From contig CACGDW010000002.1 in NCBI GenBank assembly GCA_902571925.1, forward strand, positions 1-64,000: a stretch of 64,000 bases of DNA, read 5' to 3'. Below the pieces are notes generated by a model. It had not been told where the DNA came from and made no database searches. It was given only the letters and a program-made list of their open reading frames with translations. Origin of the DNA: an uncultured Pelagibacteraceae bacterium (GTDB taxonomy: Bacteria; Pseudomonadota; Alphaproteobacteria; Pelagibacterales; Pelagibacteraceae). A program made the translations under genes and the position numbers. Of the stretch, positions 17,863 to 27,600 are shown one piece after another. The stretch's first letter is position 1. Each line of letters starts with the position of its first letter.

Positions 17863-19432
17863 TTAAAATACCAATAGACCAAAAATTACAAGGACTAATA
17901 AACCAATAATAGATTGATTTCTAAAAGCAATCATTTCAGATTTTTTCGATTTTAAGGCAGTGTAAGAATTTGAGTTTTGTGGAATTTGTCCACTTGCTAA
18001 ATAAGTCAGTGCTTGATTTGCTTTATCCATTATTTCAGGAAATTCTGGTAATCTTTTAATCACTTCTGATGTATTTTGAAGAGTTTCATTAATTGCTATT
18101 ATAGGATCCTTTGTTTCTCTTAACCAATTTTCTAAGACTGGTTTAGAAGTCGTCCAGATGTTTGTATTAGGATTAAGTTTTCTTGCTACACCTTCAACAA
18201 CTACCATTGTCTTTTGAAGCATAAGAAGCTGAGGTTGGGTTTGCATATTAAATTTTTCAGTAACGTCAAATAATTGTTTTAATAGTTTTCCTCCTGATAT
18301 ATCTTTTACTGCTTGACCAAAAATTGGCTCACCTATTGACCGCAATGCCTGAGCAAGATCATCTATTGGAACGTTTTTGGGTACTAATCCTGCTAATAAA
18401 TGTACTTCAGCTACCTTTCGATAATCTCTTTGAATAAAACCAAAAAGTATTTCAGCTAAAAATCTTTTACTCATTTTATCCAATCTTCCCATTATACCGA
18501 AATCAATAGGAACAATTTGACCATTATTATCTATAAATACGTTTCCTTGGTGCATATCTGCATGAAAAAATCCGTCTCTCACAGCATGTCTTAAAAAATT
18601 TTGAATAATATCTTCAGCAATTTTTTCGGTATTTAAATTTCTTTTTTTTAGTTCTTCGGTTTCTCTAATTGATATTCCATCTATCCAATCAAGTGTCATT
18701 ACATTCTCACTTGTAAAATTCCAATAAATTTGAGGAACTTTAAATCCTATATCATTTTTGGTATTTTCAGCATATTCATTTGCTGCAGCAGCTTCAAATC
18801 TTAAATCCATTTCTAAATTTGTAATTTCTTTCAACAAAAAAAACTACTTCAATTAGTTTTAATCTTTTTGTTTTTTTTACAAAAGACTCAATAAAAAATG
18901 CAAAAAGCATCATTGCATCTATTTCTTCATTAAATAATTTTTTTATATTGGGTCTTAAAATTTTTATAGCTACATCTTTAATTGTTCCATTGTCATTAAT
19001 TTGAGCTTTATGAACTTGAGCTATAGAAGCAGCAGCTACTGGTTCACTTAAATTAATTATAGAATTATAAGTAGTCTCACCTAAGTCTTTTTTAATTATT
19101 TGCTTTGCTTGGTTTAAAGAAAATGGTGGCAGTTTGTCTTGAAGATTTTCAAGTTTTTTAGATAGCTCTTCGCCTATGATATCTGGTCTAGTAGCTAAAA
19201 ATTGACCAAGTTTTATGAAAGTTGTTCCCATAGATTCTAAAGAGCTAGATAATCGCTCTCCCTCATCTTTTTTTGACTCAACAAATTTTTTTTGAAAAAA
19301 TGAAAAAGATAAAACTTTGAATAAAACTTTTATCATCCAAGGTGGTTCTTGAAATTTTGAGATTATATTAAGAATATCAGACTTGGCGACTTTTCTACCA
19401 AGCTTGAACAGTATTATCATTTTTTTTATCAT
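17863..19432 (-). CDS. ubiB: Ubiquinone biosynthesis kinase-like protein UbiB, one apparent frameshift
   Basis: UbiB is an atypical kinase-like ATPase of the ADCK/COQ8 family required for ubiquinone synthesis, membrane-anchored by C-terminal helices (IIGLLVLVIFGLLVF). Two abutting frames together give a full-length protein. The N-part has GTTFIKLGQFLATRPDIIG and the AAAS motif VAAASIAQVHKA. The C-part has FHADMHQGNVFI and PIDFGIMGRLD. The frame changes at eight A (plus strand 18836-18843). With seven, the reading VVFLLKEITNLEMDLRFEAAA is continuous. I place the start at 19430-19432, where ATG overlaps the ubiE stop as ATGA. The lesion may be a sequence error, a real mutation or a slippage site. 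Confidence 0.85.
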
Positions 19433-20136
19433 GAAATTTTCCACCCACTATGAATGGAAACTATTCCACCAGATAAGTTTCTATAAGTACATTTCTTAAA
19501 ATTCTTTTTAATCATTAAATCAATCAGTTGATCTTGATTTATGAAATTTTCAATGCTTTTAATCAAGTACTCATAGGGTTCTTTTTCCCCAACAATTAAT
19601 TTTCCAATTGAGGGAATAAGTTTTGAATAGTTTTTATAGATTAAGTTTAAATTGGAATTTTGAATTTTGGAAAATTCAAGACAAATAAATCTTCCTCCTG
19701 GTTTTAATACTCTGTAAGCCTCGGATAAAGTTTTATCTAAATTTTTTGTATTTCTTAAACCAAAACTAATTGTATAAAAATCAAATGAGTCTTTTTTTAA
19801 AGGAAGTTTTTCTGCAGGAGCTGTAACCCAATTTAAATTTTTAAATTTCTTAAGTTTTTCTTTACCTTTATTTATCATTCCTTTATTAGGGTCAACACAA
19901 GTTATTTTAGCATCTCTGTTAATGTTGTTCAGATAAAGTTTTGCTATATCACCTGTTCCACAAGCAACATCAACTAATTTTTGTTTTGGGGAAGCATTCA
20001 TCATATTTATTAGATTTTTTTTCCATAATCTATGAATACCTAGTGACATAAAGTCATTCATTAGGTCATATTTGTCAAAAACTTGATCAAATACATTTTG
20101 CACTAGTCCTTTTTTATTTTGTAGATATTGTTGCAT
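19429..20136 (-). CDS. ubiE: Ubiquinone/menaquinone C-methyltransferase UbiE
   Basis: UbiE performs the SAM-dependent C-methylation in ubiquinone synthesis. The 235-residue protein has the UbiE signatures YDLMNDFMSLGIHRLWK and RVLKPGGRFICLEFSK, with the SAM-binding motif VDVACGTGDIA near residue 65 and FGLRNTKNL. It heads the minus-strand operon that continues into ubiB, coaBC, dut, the thiF/moeB-like gene and the SH3 protein. It diverges from mutM across only 32 nt, the usual alphaproteobacterial arrangement. Confidence 0.96.
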   Translation of the reverse strand: MQQYLQNKKGLVQNVFDQVFDKYDLMNDFMSLGIHRLWKKNLINMMNASPKQKLVDVACGTGDIAKLYLNNINRDAKITCVDPNKGMINKGKEKLKKFKNLNWVTAPAEKLPLKKDSFDFYTISFGLRNTKNLDKTLSEAYRVLKPGGRFICLEFSKIQNSNLNLIYKNYSKLIPSIGKLIVGEKEPYEYLIKSIENFINQDQLIDLMIKKNFKKCTYRNLSGGIVSIHSGWKIS

Positions 20137-20168
20137 AAAAATAAATATTAGAATGAATATAGTATTAA

Positions 20169-21032
20169 ATGCCAGAATTACCAGAAGTAGAAATAGTCAG
20201 ACAGTCATTAAACAAAAAGATTAATAAAAAGAAGGTAGAAAAAGTATTAGTAAGAAATAGAAATCTAAGACTTAAAATTCCAAAGAATTTTGAGAAATTT
20301 TTAAAAAATCAAAAAATAGTAAACGTTAAAAGGTTTTCAAAATACTTAATTTTTAATTTATCTAATAAAAGTCATTTTTTATTACACCTTGGTATGTCAG
20401 GCACCGTTCATCTGGTTCATTACAATGATAAAAATTTATTAACAAATACTAGTTTTTATAATTCTCCAAAATTACCTAAAAAACACAATCATGTTGAGAT
20501 ATTTTTTAAAAAATTAAAAATTGTTTATAATGACCCAAGACGATTTGGATTTTTTCAAATAATTAAAAATGACTTACAATTAGAAAAAAAATTTAATCAT
20601 TTAGGTCCGGAACCTTTTGATAAAAAATTTAATCAAAAGTATATTCATTTTTTTTTTAAAAAAAAAACAAAAAATATTAAAGATTTTTTGATAGATCAAC
20701 ATTTTGTTTCAGGTATTGGAAATATTTATGCAAATGAAATTTTATTTTTAAGTAAGATCAATCCATTAAAAAAAGCAAAACTTCTTAGCAAAAAAAATTG
20801 TAAAAAAATAGTTTCTAATACCAAAAAAGTTCTTTTAGATGCAATTAATAAAGGGGGATCTAGTATAAGAGATTTTAAAAGTATTTCTGGTGTTAAAGGT
20901 GACTTTCAAAAAGATTTTAAAGTTTATCAAAGAGATGGACTCAAATGCAAAAGGCCAAAATGTACTGGGATCATAAAAAAAAAAATTATTTCGAATAGGT
21001 CATCTTTCTTTTGTAATATTTGTCAAATATGA
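20169..21032 (+). CDS. mutM: Formamidopyrimidine-DNA glycosylase
   Basis: MutM (Fpg) removes 8-oxoguanine and other oxidised purines from DNA. The 287-residue protein keeps the N-terminal catalytic Pro2-Glu3 (MPELPEVE), the helix-two-turn-helix with QHFVSGIGNIYANE, and a C-terminal four-cysteine zinc finger (CKRPKCTG and CNICQ). It is unusually lysine-rich, as expected from base composition. It precedes rpsT by 50 nt. Confidence 0.95.
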   Translation: MPELPEVEIVRQSLNKKINKKKVEKVLVRNRNLRLKIPKNFEKFLKNQKIVNVKRFSKYLIFNLSNKSHFLLHLGMSGTVHLVHYNDKNLLTNTSFYNSPKLPKKHNHVEIFFKKLKIVYNDPRRFGFFQIIKNDLQLEKKFNHLGPEPFDKKFNQKYIHFFFKKKTKNIKDFLIDQHFVSGIGNIYANEILFLSKINPLKKAKLLSKKNCKKIVSNTKKVLLDAINKGGSSIRDFKSISGVKGDFQKDFKVYQRDGLKCKRPKCTGIIKKKIISNRSSFFCNICQI

Positions 21033-21082
21033 TTAATTATTTGATTGACCATTATTAATTACCAAGTTATACCCCTCCGCAT

Positions 21083-21343
21083 ATGGCAAACACAAAATCA
21101 GCAATTAAAAGAATAAGAAGAATAGCAAAACAAACTGCTGTAAATAAAGCTAGAAAAAGTAGATATAAGATAGCTTTAAAAAAAATGAATTCATTAATTG
21201 AAGGTAAAAAAAAGTCTGAAGCTCTTAAATTCTTACCTAAGTTGAATTCTGAATTGATGAAAATTGCTAAAACTGGAATTGTCAAAAAACAAAATGCCGC
21301 GAGGAATGTCTCTAGGATTACAAAAAAAATATCTTCTATTTAA
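21083..21343 (+). CDS. rpsT: 30S ribosomal protein S20
   Basis: S20 binds the 5' domain of 16S rRNA. The 86-residue helical protein has the family pattern: MANTKSAIKRIRRIAKQ at the N-terminus, then NKARKSRYKIALKKM and a C-terminal KKQNAARNVSRITKKI. It lies between mutM and dnaA, the usual rpsT-dnaA order of many alphaproteobacteria. A short dyad (TAGTTGA-T-TCAACTA, about 21358-21372) follows the stop without a T-run. Confidence 0.95.
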   Translation: MANTKSAIKRIRRIAKQTAVNKARKSRYKIALKKMNSLIEGKKKSEALKFLPKLNSELMKIAKTGIVKKQNAARNVSRITKKISSI

Positions 21344-21613
21344 TAAGTTATACTTCTAGTTGATTCAACTAAGATTATACGCATCATATATACTATAAAC
21401 TATTTTATTAACAATATTTAGATTTAGTAAATTAATTTATATTTTATATTCAATCACAAATTTTATTTTTTGTTTAAAAAAAAATATACTCTAAAAAAAA
21501 TTTTTTTTTAAATCTTCTAAACACAATCATAGATTTTATTTTTTTTTTAATAATTTTTAATTATTTGTTGCAATAATCTTATTTAAGACTTAACTGGACT
21601 TCCCCCAATAAAA
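21344..21613 (+). other. AT-rich intergenic region upstream of dnaA
   Basis: These 270 nt contain no ORF worth calling. The start holds a short dyad next to the rpsT stop and one near-match to a DnaA box (TTATACGCA, 21375-21383; consensus TTATnCACA). The middle is long A and T tracts (about 21470-21560). The last part carries a probable promoter and leader, with CCCCC just before the dnaA start. It could be the dnaA promoter with autoregulation; one weak box is not enough to call an origin. Confidence 0.45.
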
Positions 21614-23032
21614 ATGAATAAGACAATTAAAAATAAAAATCTAACCAACTTAAAGTCTGAAAAAATTGACTGGAATTTGATACAGGTTGAAATGAAAAAC
21701 AAGTTAGGTTTAGATATTTATGAAAGTTGGTTGAAAAAGATAAGCTTTGTAGAGGAATTTAATAACTACCTTTTATTATCAGTTCCAACAAGATTTATTC
21801 GTGATTGGATTACCTCTAGATACTTAGATCAAATTTTGCAATCAGTTAGAAATTATAAAAAAGAATTGGTTAGGATTGAATTTAAGATTGTTGAAAAAAG
21901 TAATAAAGACAGCCAAGAATATGAACAATTTGAATCAACAGAAAATAAAGAAAACATTTCTTTCATTAAAGACTCTTTTCTTCAATACAATCGTATTGAT
22001 CCCAATAAAAGATTTGAAAATTTTATAACTGGCTCAAGTAATAAACTTGCTTTTGAAGCATCACTAAAAGTTTCAGAAAATAATATGACTAACTACAATC
22101 CACTTTATATTTATGGTGGAGTAGGAATGGGTAAAACTCATCTCTTAAACTCAATTGGTTATGAATTAAAAAAAACTAGTAAAGTAATGTTTATTTCTGC
22201 TGAACGCTTCATGTATCAGTTTGTCAAATCGATCAAAGCAAATGATATGGTAAAATTTAAAGAATATTTTAGAAATACAGATGTATTATTAATCGATGAT
22301 ATTCAATTCATGACAGGTAAAGAGGTAATGCAGGAAGAATTTTTTCATACTTTTAACGCTCTATTTGATAAAGGTTCAAAAATAGTTATTTCAGCTGATA
22401 GAGCACCAAATAAATTATCTAGGATACAAGAAAGGATAAAGTCAAGATTTTCTGGGGGTTTAGTAGTTGATATTCAAAAACCAGATTATGATTTAAGAAA
22501 AAGGTTAGTTGAGAAAAAAGTAGAGGAATTAAATACATTGTATCCTGATCAAATTAAAATTTCTGAGGAGATACAAAATTTTATTAGCACTGAAATAACT
22601 GCGAGCGTTAGAGAGTTGGTTGGAGCAATCAATAGAACAATATCTTTTTCGAGAATTTACAAAAAGTTACCAAATTTGACTGAAACCAAAATAGTTTTAA
22701 AGGATTTATTAAATATGACTGAAAATAAAGTTACTATTAATTTGATTCAAACTTTGGTTTGTAAATTTTTTAAGATTAGTAAAAATGAAATGCTTTCATC
22801 AAGACGATCAAGATATTTAGTTAGACCTCGACAGACCGCAATATATTTAACAAAAATTTTAACTTCAAAATCCTTACCTGAGATAGGTCGAGAATTTTCC
22901 AATAGAGATCATACGACAATAATACATTCTGTTAAGACTATTGAAAAATTAAAAGAAAAAGATCCAGAAATGGTTGACAATATAAATAAATTAAAAAATC
23001 AAATTTTATATAATAAGGAAAATGAAATTTAA
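21614..23032 (+). CDS. dnaA: Chromosomal replication initiator DnaA
   Basis: DnaA is the AAA+ ATPase that opens the replication origin. The 472-residue protein has domain I (WNLIQVEMKNKLGLDIYESWLKK in part), a short linker, the ATPase with Walker A GGVGMGKTHL (Lys174) and Walker B LLIDDIQFM, and the C-terminal box-binding helix-turn-helix (SRRSRYLVRPRQTAIYL and GREFSNRDHTTIIHSV). Its end overlaps dnaN by 11 nt. The upstream 270 nt are AT-rich with one near-consensus DnaA box. Confidence 0.97.
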   Translation: MNKTIKNKNLTNLKSEKIDWNLIQVEMKNKLGLDIYESWLKKISFVEEFNNYLLLSVPTRFIRDWITSRYLDQILQSVRNYKKELVRIEFKIVEKSNKDSQEYEQFESTENKENISFIKDSFLQYNRIDPNKRFENFITGSSNKLAFEASLKVSENNMTNYNPLYIYGGVGMGKTHLLNSIGYELKKTSKVMFISAERFMYQFVKSIKANDMVKFKEYFRNTDVLLIDDIQFMTGKEVMQEEFFHTFNALFDKGSKIVISADRAPNKLSRIQERIKSRFSGGLVVDIQKPDYDLRKRLVEKKVEELNTLYPDQIKISEEIQNFISTEITASVRELVGAINRTISFSRIYKKLPNLTETKIVLKDLLNMTENKVTINLIQTLVCKFFKISKNEMLSSRRSRYLVRPRQTAIYLTKILTSKSLPEIGREFSNRDHTTIIHSVKTIEKLKEKDPEMVDNINKLKNQILYNKENEI

Positions 23033-24134
23033 CGTTAATCAACAAGACCTTCAAGAAGCATTAAATTATTGTCAAGGGGTTATAGAAAAGCGAAGTACAT
23101 TACCTATTTTATCTAATATTTTATTAGATGTTCAAAGCTCAAAACTGACAATAACGGCAACAGACTTAGATTTAATTTTTATTCATCAATTAAAGAATAT
23201 TGAAGTTTTAGAGGAAGGAAAAACTACAACTTCTTCTTCAATTATGTACGATATTATTAGAAAATTTTCATCAGGAAAAAAAATTAATCTTACACTTAAC
23301 GATCCAAATAAATTACATCTTGAGTCAGAAAAATCTTCGTTTAATTTAAATTGTATAAGTCCTTCTGAATTCCCTCTTACAGATGAAAACTTTAATAATA
23401 ATGAATTTTTAATAAATTCTAAACAACTACTTAAATTATTAAATAAGTGTAAATTTTCTGTTTCAAACGATGAAACAAGACATTATCTGAGTGGAATTTA
23501 TATTCATCAGACAGAGGTAGATGATAAAAATTATTTAACAGCAGTAGCAACAGATAGTCATAGAATGTCTATTTCTAAATTAAGATTAGAAAAAAAGATA
23601 GAATTTGAACCTATAATACTACCAAAGAAAACTATTTTTCAATTATGTTCTTTGTTAGATAATTACGACGGAGAGGTTAAAATTTCTAATCTCAAATCAA
23701 AAATAAAGTTTGAGTTAAATAACAGTATATTAATTTCAAAATTAATTGATGGTAAATTTCCAAATTATGTTCAAGTTATACCAAAAAATAATCAAAAAAA
23801 ATTAGATATTAATTTAAAACTTTTTTTAAACTCAGTGGATAGGGTTGCTTCTGTATCTTTAGATAAAAAAGATGGCGTAAAATTTAGTTTAACAAAAGAT
23901 ACATTAAATTTATCTGTAAATAATGCAAATAGTGGAGATGGTAAAGAAGTTTTAATAGTGAAATTTGATCATGAATTAGAAATTAGCTTTAATTCAAGAT
24001 ATCTAATTGATATAGCATCACAACTAGATGGAGAGAAAATTGAAATATTTTTCAATGACTCGGGCTCTCCTGCATTAATAAAAGATCCTGGAGATTTTGA
24101 TAGTATATTTGTAGTAATGCCAATGAAAGGCTAA
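23022..24134 (+). CDS. dnaN: DNA polymerase III beta subunit (sliding clamp)
   Basis: DnaN forms the ring clamp that tethers DNA polymerase III to its template. The 370-residue product has the three repeated clamp domains, with family stretches EKRSTLPILSNILLD near the start, ATDSHRMS in the second domain and the C-terminal DPGDFDSIFVVMPMKG, which matches the usual MPMR-type end. It overlaps dnaA by 11 nt, so the two are co-expressed. recF does not follow; the next gene is on the opposite strand, with a 4-nt convergent overlap. Confidence 0.97.
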   Translation: MKFNVNQQDLQEALNYCQGVIEKRSTLPILSNILLDVQSSKLTITATDLDLIFIHQLKNIEVLEEGKTTTSSSIMYDIIRKFSSGKKINLTLNDPNKLHLESEKSSFNLNCISPSEFPLTDENFNNNEFLINSKQLLKLLNKCKFSVSNDETRHYLSGIYIHQTEVDDKNYLTAVATDSHRMSISKLRLEKKIEFEPIILPKKTIFQLCSLLDNYDGEVKISNLKSKIKFELNNSILISKLIDGKFPNYVQVIPKNNQKKLDINLKLFLNSVDRVASVSLDKKDGVKFSLTKDTLNLSVNNANSGDGKEVLIVKFDHELEISFNSRYLIDIASQLDGEKIEIFFNDSGSPALIKDPGDFDSIFVVMPMKG

Positions 24135-24832
24135 TTTATTAAATTTAGTTCATCATAGATTTTTTTTTCTAAAAGTTGCATGAACTTTTCTTTTGGTAGT
24201 CCTTTTTCTATTGGTTTTAAAATTGAAATAGTTATTGTTTTATTGCTAGTTTTCAAACCTTTTTTAGGCCAAACATAACCTGAATTTATTGCGACAGGTT
24301 GGCAATTAATCTTTAATTCTTCATATATTCTAGATGCTCCTTTTTTAAAAGACGGTCTCTGATCTGGTAAGACTCTTGTTCCTTGAGGAAAAATTATTAA
24401 CGGTCGTGATGAATTCAATAGTACCTTTGAGATATCATCAAAAAAACTCAAATTATCTTTAGAAACTCTGTTTCTTTTAATGGAGATAGATCCAATCTTT
24501 TTTAAATACCATCCAAATATAGGAATAAAAATTAATTCTTTTTTGAGAATAAAAATAGGTGAATTAAAAATAGTTTGTAGATAAAAAGTTTCAAACATAG
24601 ACTGATGTGAAGCTGCTATAAAAAACTTTTCATTTTGAATAATATTTTCTTTTCCTTTAATCTCAATATTTGTTGATAAAAAAAATTTTAAACAAAAACC
24701 AGTCCAATAGCCCATTAATTTACCACCAAATTGAACAACTTTTTGAGGCAAGAAAAATGATGGTAAAAAAATTATCGAAATCATAATTATTCCACTAAAA
24801 AAGAAAGTTGAAAATAATAGGTTTCTTATCAT
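24131..24832 (-). CDS. plsC: 1-acyl-sn-glycerol-3-phosphate acyltransferase
   Basis: PlsC acylates lysophosphatidic acid to phosphatidic acid, a phospholipid precursor. The 233-residue membrane protein starts with a hydrophobic helix (LLFSTFFFSGIIMISIIFL). It carries the acyltransferase motifs as SHQSMFETF (the usual H-x4-D is H-x4-E here, a variant I recall from alphaproteobacterial PlsC-like enzymes) and FPQGTRVLPDQ. It converges with dnaN with a 4-nt overlap and follows lysA on the minus strand. The exact acyl acceptor is inferred. Confidence 0.85.
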   Translation of the reverse strand: MIRNLLFSTFFFSGIIMISIIFLPSFFLPQKVVQFGGKLMGYWTGFCLKFFLSTNIEIKGKENIIQNEKFFIAASHQSMFETFYLQTIFNSPIFILKKELIFIPIFGWYLKKIGSISIKRNRVSKDNLSFFDDISKVLLNSSRPLIIFPQGTRVLPDQRPSFKKGASRIYEELKINCQPVAINSGYVWPKKGLKTSNKTITISILKPIEKGLPKEKFMQLLEKKIYDELNLIN

Positions 24833-24843
24833 TTTTTCAAAAG

Positions 24844-26058
24844 CTAAATAAAATCTTTAAGCTTTTGCCTTTTTTTTATAATCTTAATTTTTGACCCTTT
24901 GATCAATAATTCTACAGGCTTAGGTCTTAAATTATAATTAGAACTTAGTGACATTCCATAAGCCCCAACGTCACACATAACAATAAAATCTTTTTCTTTT
25001 AATTCTTGAAAATTATTTAGAGTTGTAAATTTGTCTGTACTTTCACAAATTGGTCCAACAAATTCATAAGGTCTTTTTGATATTTTACCTGATTTGATAG
25101 ATGGCAAAATTTTATGAACAGCACCATATAAAGCGGGTCTCATTAAGTCATTCATAGCAGCATCTAGTATAATAAAATCTTTTTTTCCATTTTTTTTTAT
25201 ATAAGTTATTTTACAAATTAAAGTACCAGTATTTCCTATAATAGATCTCCCAGGTTCAAATATAATTTTTGATTTATAATTTTTCAAAAATTTTTTGATA
25301 GCTTTACTATATTTATTATAATTTAGCTTTTTCTGACCAGTATCATATGAGATTCCCATACCACCTCCAAGATCAATAAATTCAAATTTATGATCTACTT
25401 TTTCTAAAATTTTACTAATCTCCTTCAGCATTTTTTCGTATGGTTTAAAATCAAGGATTTGACTTCCTATATGAACGCTGAGACATTTAAGATATATATT
25501 TTTTGATCTTTTACAAAAATTAACAAGTTTAATAAATGTTTTATTATTAACTCCAAATTTATTTTCTTTTTTTCCAGTAGAAATTTGACTTAAGGTTTTT
25601 GCATCAGTATTTGGGTTTAATCTAATACCTATTTGTACTCTTTTGTTTTTTGATTTTGCAATTTTCTCAATTTGTTTAATTTCACTTTCAGACTCAGCAT
25701 TTATCAGTAGAATATTTTTATTAATAGCATAATTAATTTCTTCGAAGGTTTTGCCAACACCTGAAAAAACAATCTTTTTTGGATTTATTCCGGCCTTAAC
25801 GGCCATCATTAGCTCACCCATTGACACTACATCTGCACCAAGACCAAATTTTTTAATTACTCTTATTAAATTAGTATTTGTATTAGATTTTATTGCAAAA
25901 CATATCAAAGGAGAAAAAGACTTAAAATTTTTTTTGAAATTATTAATATTTTCTTTTAATCTATCATAAGAATAACAATACGTTGGAGTTCCATACTTTT
26001 TTGCTATATTTTCAACTGAAATATTCTCAATAGTTAGTTTTTTATTGATATATCTCAT
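24844..26058 (-). CDS. lysA: Diaminopimelate decarboxylase
   Basis: LysA is the PLP enzyme that decarboxylates meso-diaminopimelate to lysine. The protein has the fold-type III features: the PLP lysine in CFAIKSNTN near residue 57, HIGSQI, the glycine-rich GGGMGISYD, EPGRSIIGNTG, and the substrate-site CESTDKF with GAYGMSLSSNYN near the C-terminus. I place the start at the ATG at 26056-26058, which overlaps the lipoprotein stop as TGATG. A TTG one codon upstream is the alternative. It is co-transcribed with argH and the small lipoprotein, a conserved argH-lipoprotein-lysA order. Confidence 0.96.
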   Translation of the reverse strand: MRYINKKLTIENISVENIAKKYGTPTYCYSYDRLKENINNFKKNFKSFSPLICFAIKSNTNTNLIRVIKKFGLGADVVSMGELMMAVKAGINPKKIVFSGVGKTFEEINYAINKNILLINAESESEIKQIEKIAKSKNKRVQIGIRLNPNTDAKTLSQISTGKKENKFGVNNKTFIKLVNFCKRSKNIYLKCLSVHIGSQILDFKPYEKMLKEISKILEKVDHKFEFIDLGGGMGISYDTGQKKLNYNKYSKAIKKFLKNYKSKIIFEPGRSIIGNTGTLICKITYIKKNGKKDFIILDAAMNDLMRPALYGAVHKILPSIKSGKISKRPYEFVGPICESTDKFTTLNNFQELKEKDFIVMCDVGAYGMSLSSNYNLRPKPVELLIKGSKIKIIKKRQKLKDFI

Positions 26059-26189
26059 CAAGCTCTTTTAATAAAAGTTTTTTCAATTAAAAAATTTTTA
26101 ATAGACTGTTTATATTCTGGATCACCTTTTTTTCCACAAGATGTAAGAAAATATATTAAAATTAAGATTAAGGTAACTTTTTTTATCAT
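26058..26189 (-). CDS. Small lipoprotein between argH and lysA (LptM/YifL-like)
   Basis: This 43-residue ORF begins with a lipoprotein signal (MIKKVTLILILIYFLTSC), with the lipobox ending at Cys18, followed by the characteristic CGKKGDPEY. In other proteobacteria a similar tiny lipoprotein next to lysA is LptM (YifL), which helps assemble the LPS translocon LptDE. Its start overlaps the argH stop as ATGA and its stop overlaps the lysA start as TGATG, so all three genes are coupled. It is short enough to be missed by automated gene callers. Confidence 0.85.
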   Translation of the reverse strand: MIKKVTLILILIYFLTSCGKKGDPEYKQSIKNFLIEKTFIKRA

Positions 26190-27577
26190 TTTTTTTTCTT
26201 ATATTTGTTTATCATTTTTTTAATATTATCAAAAGATGTTCCACCAAATGATTTTTTTGAATTAACAGAATTCTTTAAATCAAACACTTTTAAAACTTCT
26301 TCAGTAAGTCTCGGTTCAATTATCTTTAATTCTACTAAAGTTAGTTCATCAAGTCTTTTCTTTTTCTTTTCTGCAAGATTAATAATGCTGCTTGTTTTTT
26401 GATAAGCCTTCCTAAAAGGAATTGAATAATTTTTTACAAGATAATCAGCTAAATCTGTTGCAGTAATATATCCTGAATTTGCAAGTTCAAGCATCCGTTT
26501 TTTATTAGGACTAATATTTTTAAGAATTTCATCAAATATTTTTAAACAATCAATTAAATTATCATTCGATTTAAAAACAATCTCCTTATCGTCTTGCAGA
26601 TCTTTAAAATATGACAAAGGTAATCCTTTTAAGATGGTGAGCATAGAAAATAAATTTCCATATGAAATACCAGATTTCCCTCTTAAAAATTCAAGAAGAT
26701 CAGGATTTTTTTTTTGAGGCATTATGGATGAACCTGTTACTATCTTATCTGATAAGTTTATAATATTATAAGCGTCAGAATTCCAAATTATGAGTTCTTC
26801 TGCAATTCTAGAAATATGCATAGAACACACTGAAACACTAAATAAGAAATCCAAAACAAAATCTCTATCAGAAACTGTATCTATGGAGTTATTTGTTGGT
26901 TTTTTAAAACCTAGTTTTTTTGAAGTATAATTTCTATCAATATTAAAAGATGTTCCAGACAATGCGGCAACACCTAATGGATTTTCATCTAAATTATCCA
27001 AATTGTTTTTAAATCTTTTTTTATCTCTTTCAAACATTTCTACATAAGCCATTAAGTAATGAGCTAATGAAATAGCCTGTGCATTTTTGAGATGTGTAAA
27101 ACCAGGCATAATAGTATATATATTTTTTTCAGCTAACTTTACTGAACTTATAACTATTTTATCTATCATGTTGATAATATCTAAAGTGGCAGATTTAATC
27201 CAAATTTTAAAATCTGTAATTACCTGATCATTTCTTGATCTAGCAGTATGAATGTAGCCTGCTTCTTCTCCGATTATTTGGAAAAGTCTTTTTTCAATAT
27301 TTATATGAATGTCCTCATACTTTTTATCAAATTCAAATTTTTTCTTAGATATCTCTTTCTCAATTTTATTAAGACCATAAATAATTTTATTTTTAATTTT
27401 AAAAGAAATAATCTTTTGTTTAAATAACATTTCCACATGAGCTATAGATCCGGAAATATCTTCTTTATAAAGTCTTTTATCAATATCAATTGAGTTACCA
27501 ACTCTTTGAAAAAGTATGGAACCATTGCCCTTAATTCTAGTACTCCATATTGCCGGGTTGTTTTTATTTTTTGTCAT
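26186..27577 (-). CDS. argH: Argininosuccinate lyase
   Basis: ArgH splits argininosuccinate into arginine and fumarate, the last step of arginine synthesis. The 463-residue enzyme has the fumarase/lyase signature GSSIMPQKKNPDLLEFLRGK, and family stretches IHTARSRNDQVITDFKIW and MPGFTHLKNAQ. It diverges from the TlpA-like gene across 23 nt and heads the argH-lipoprotein-lysA-plsC unit. Confidence 0.97.
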   Translation of the reverse strand: MTKNKNNPAIWSTRIKGNGSILFQRVGNSIDIDKRLYKEDISGSIAHVEMLFKQKIISFKIKNKIIYGLNKIEKEISKKKFEFDKKYEDIHINIEKRLFQIIGEEAGYIHTARSRNDQVITDFKIWIKSATLDIINMIDKIVISSVKLAEKNIYTIMPGFTHLKNAQAISLAHYLMAYVEMFERDKKRFKNNLDNLDENPLGVAALSGTSFNIDRNYTSKKLGFKKPTNNSIDTVSDRDFVLDFLFSVSVCSMHISRIAEELIIWNSDAYNIINLSDKIVTGSSIMPQKKNPDLLEFLRGKSGISYGNLFSMLTILKGLPLSYFKDLQDDKEIVFKSNDNLIDCLKIFDEILKNISPNKKRMLELANSGYITATDLADYLVKNYSIPFRKAYQKTSSIINLAEKKKKRLDELTLVELKIIEPRLTEEVLKVFDLKNSVNSKKSFGGTSFDNIKKMINKYKKKK

Positions 27578-27600
27578 GATAATTAACTATACCTTTTAAC

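Noticed and set aside
21344-21613. Calling this region the replication origin
   Set aside because: Only one near-consensus DnaA box was seen and no clear unwinding repeats; placement of oriC needs skew data.
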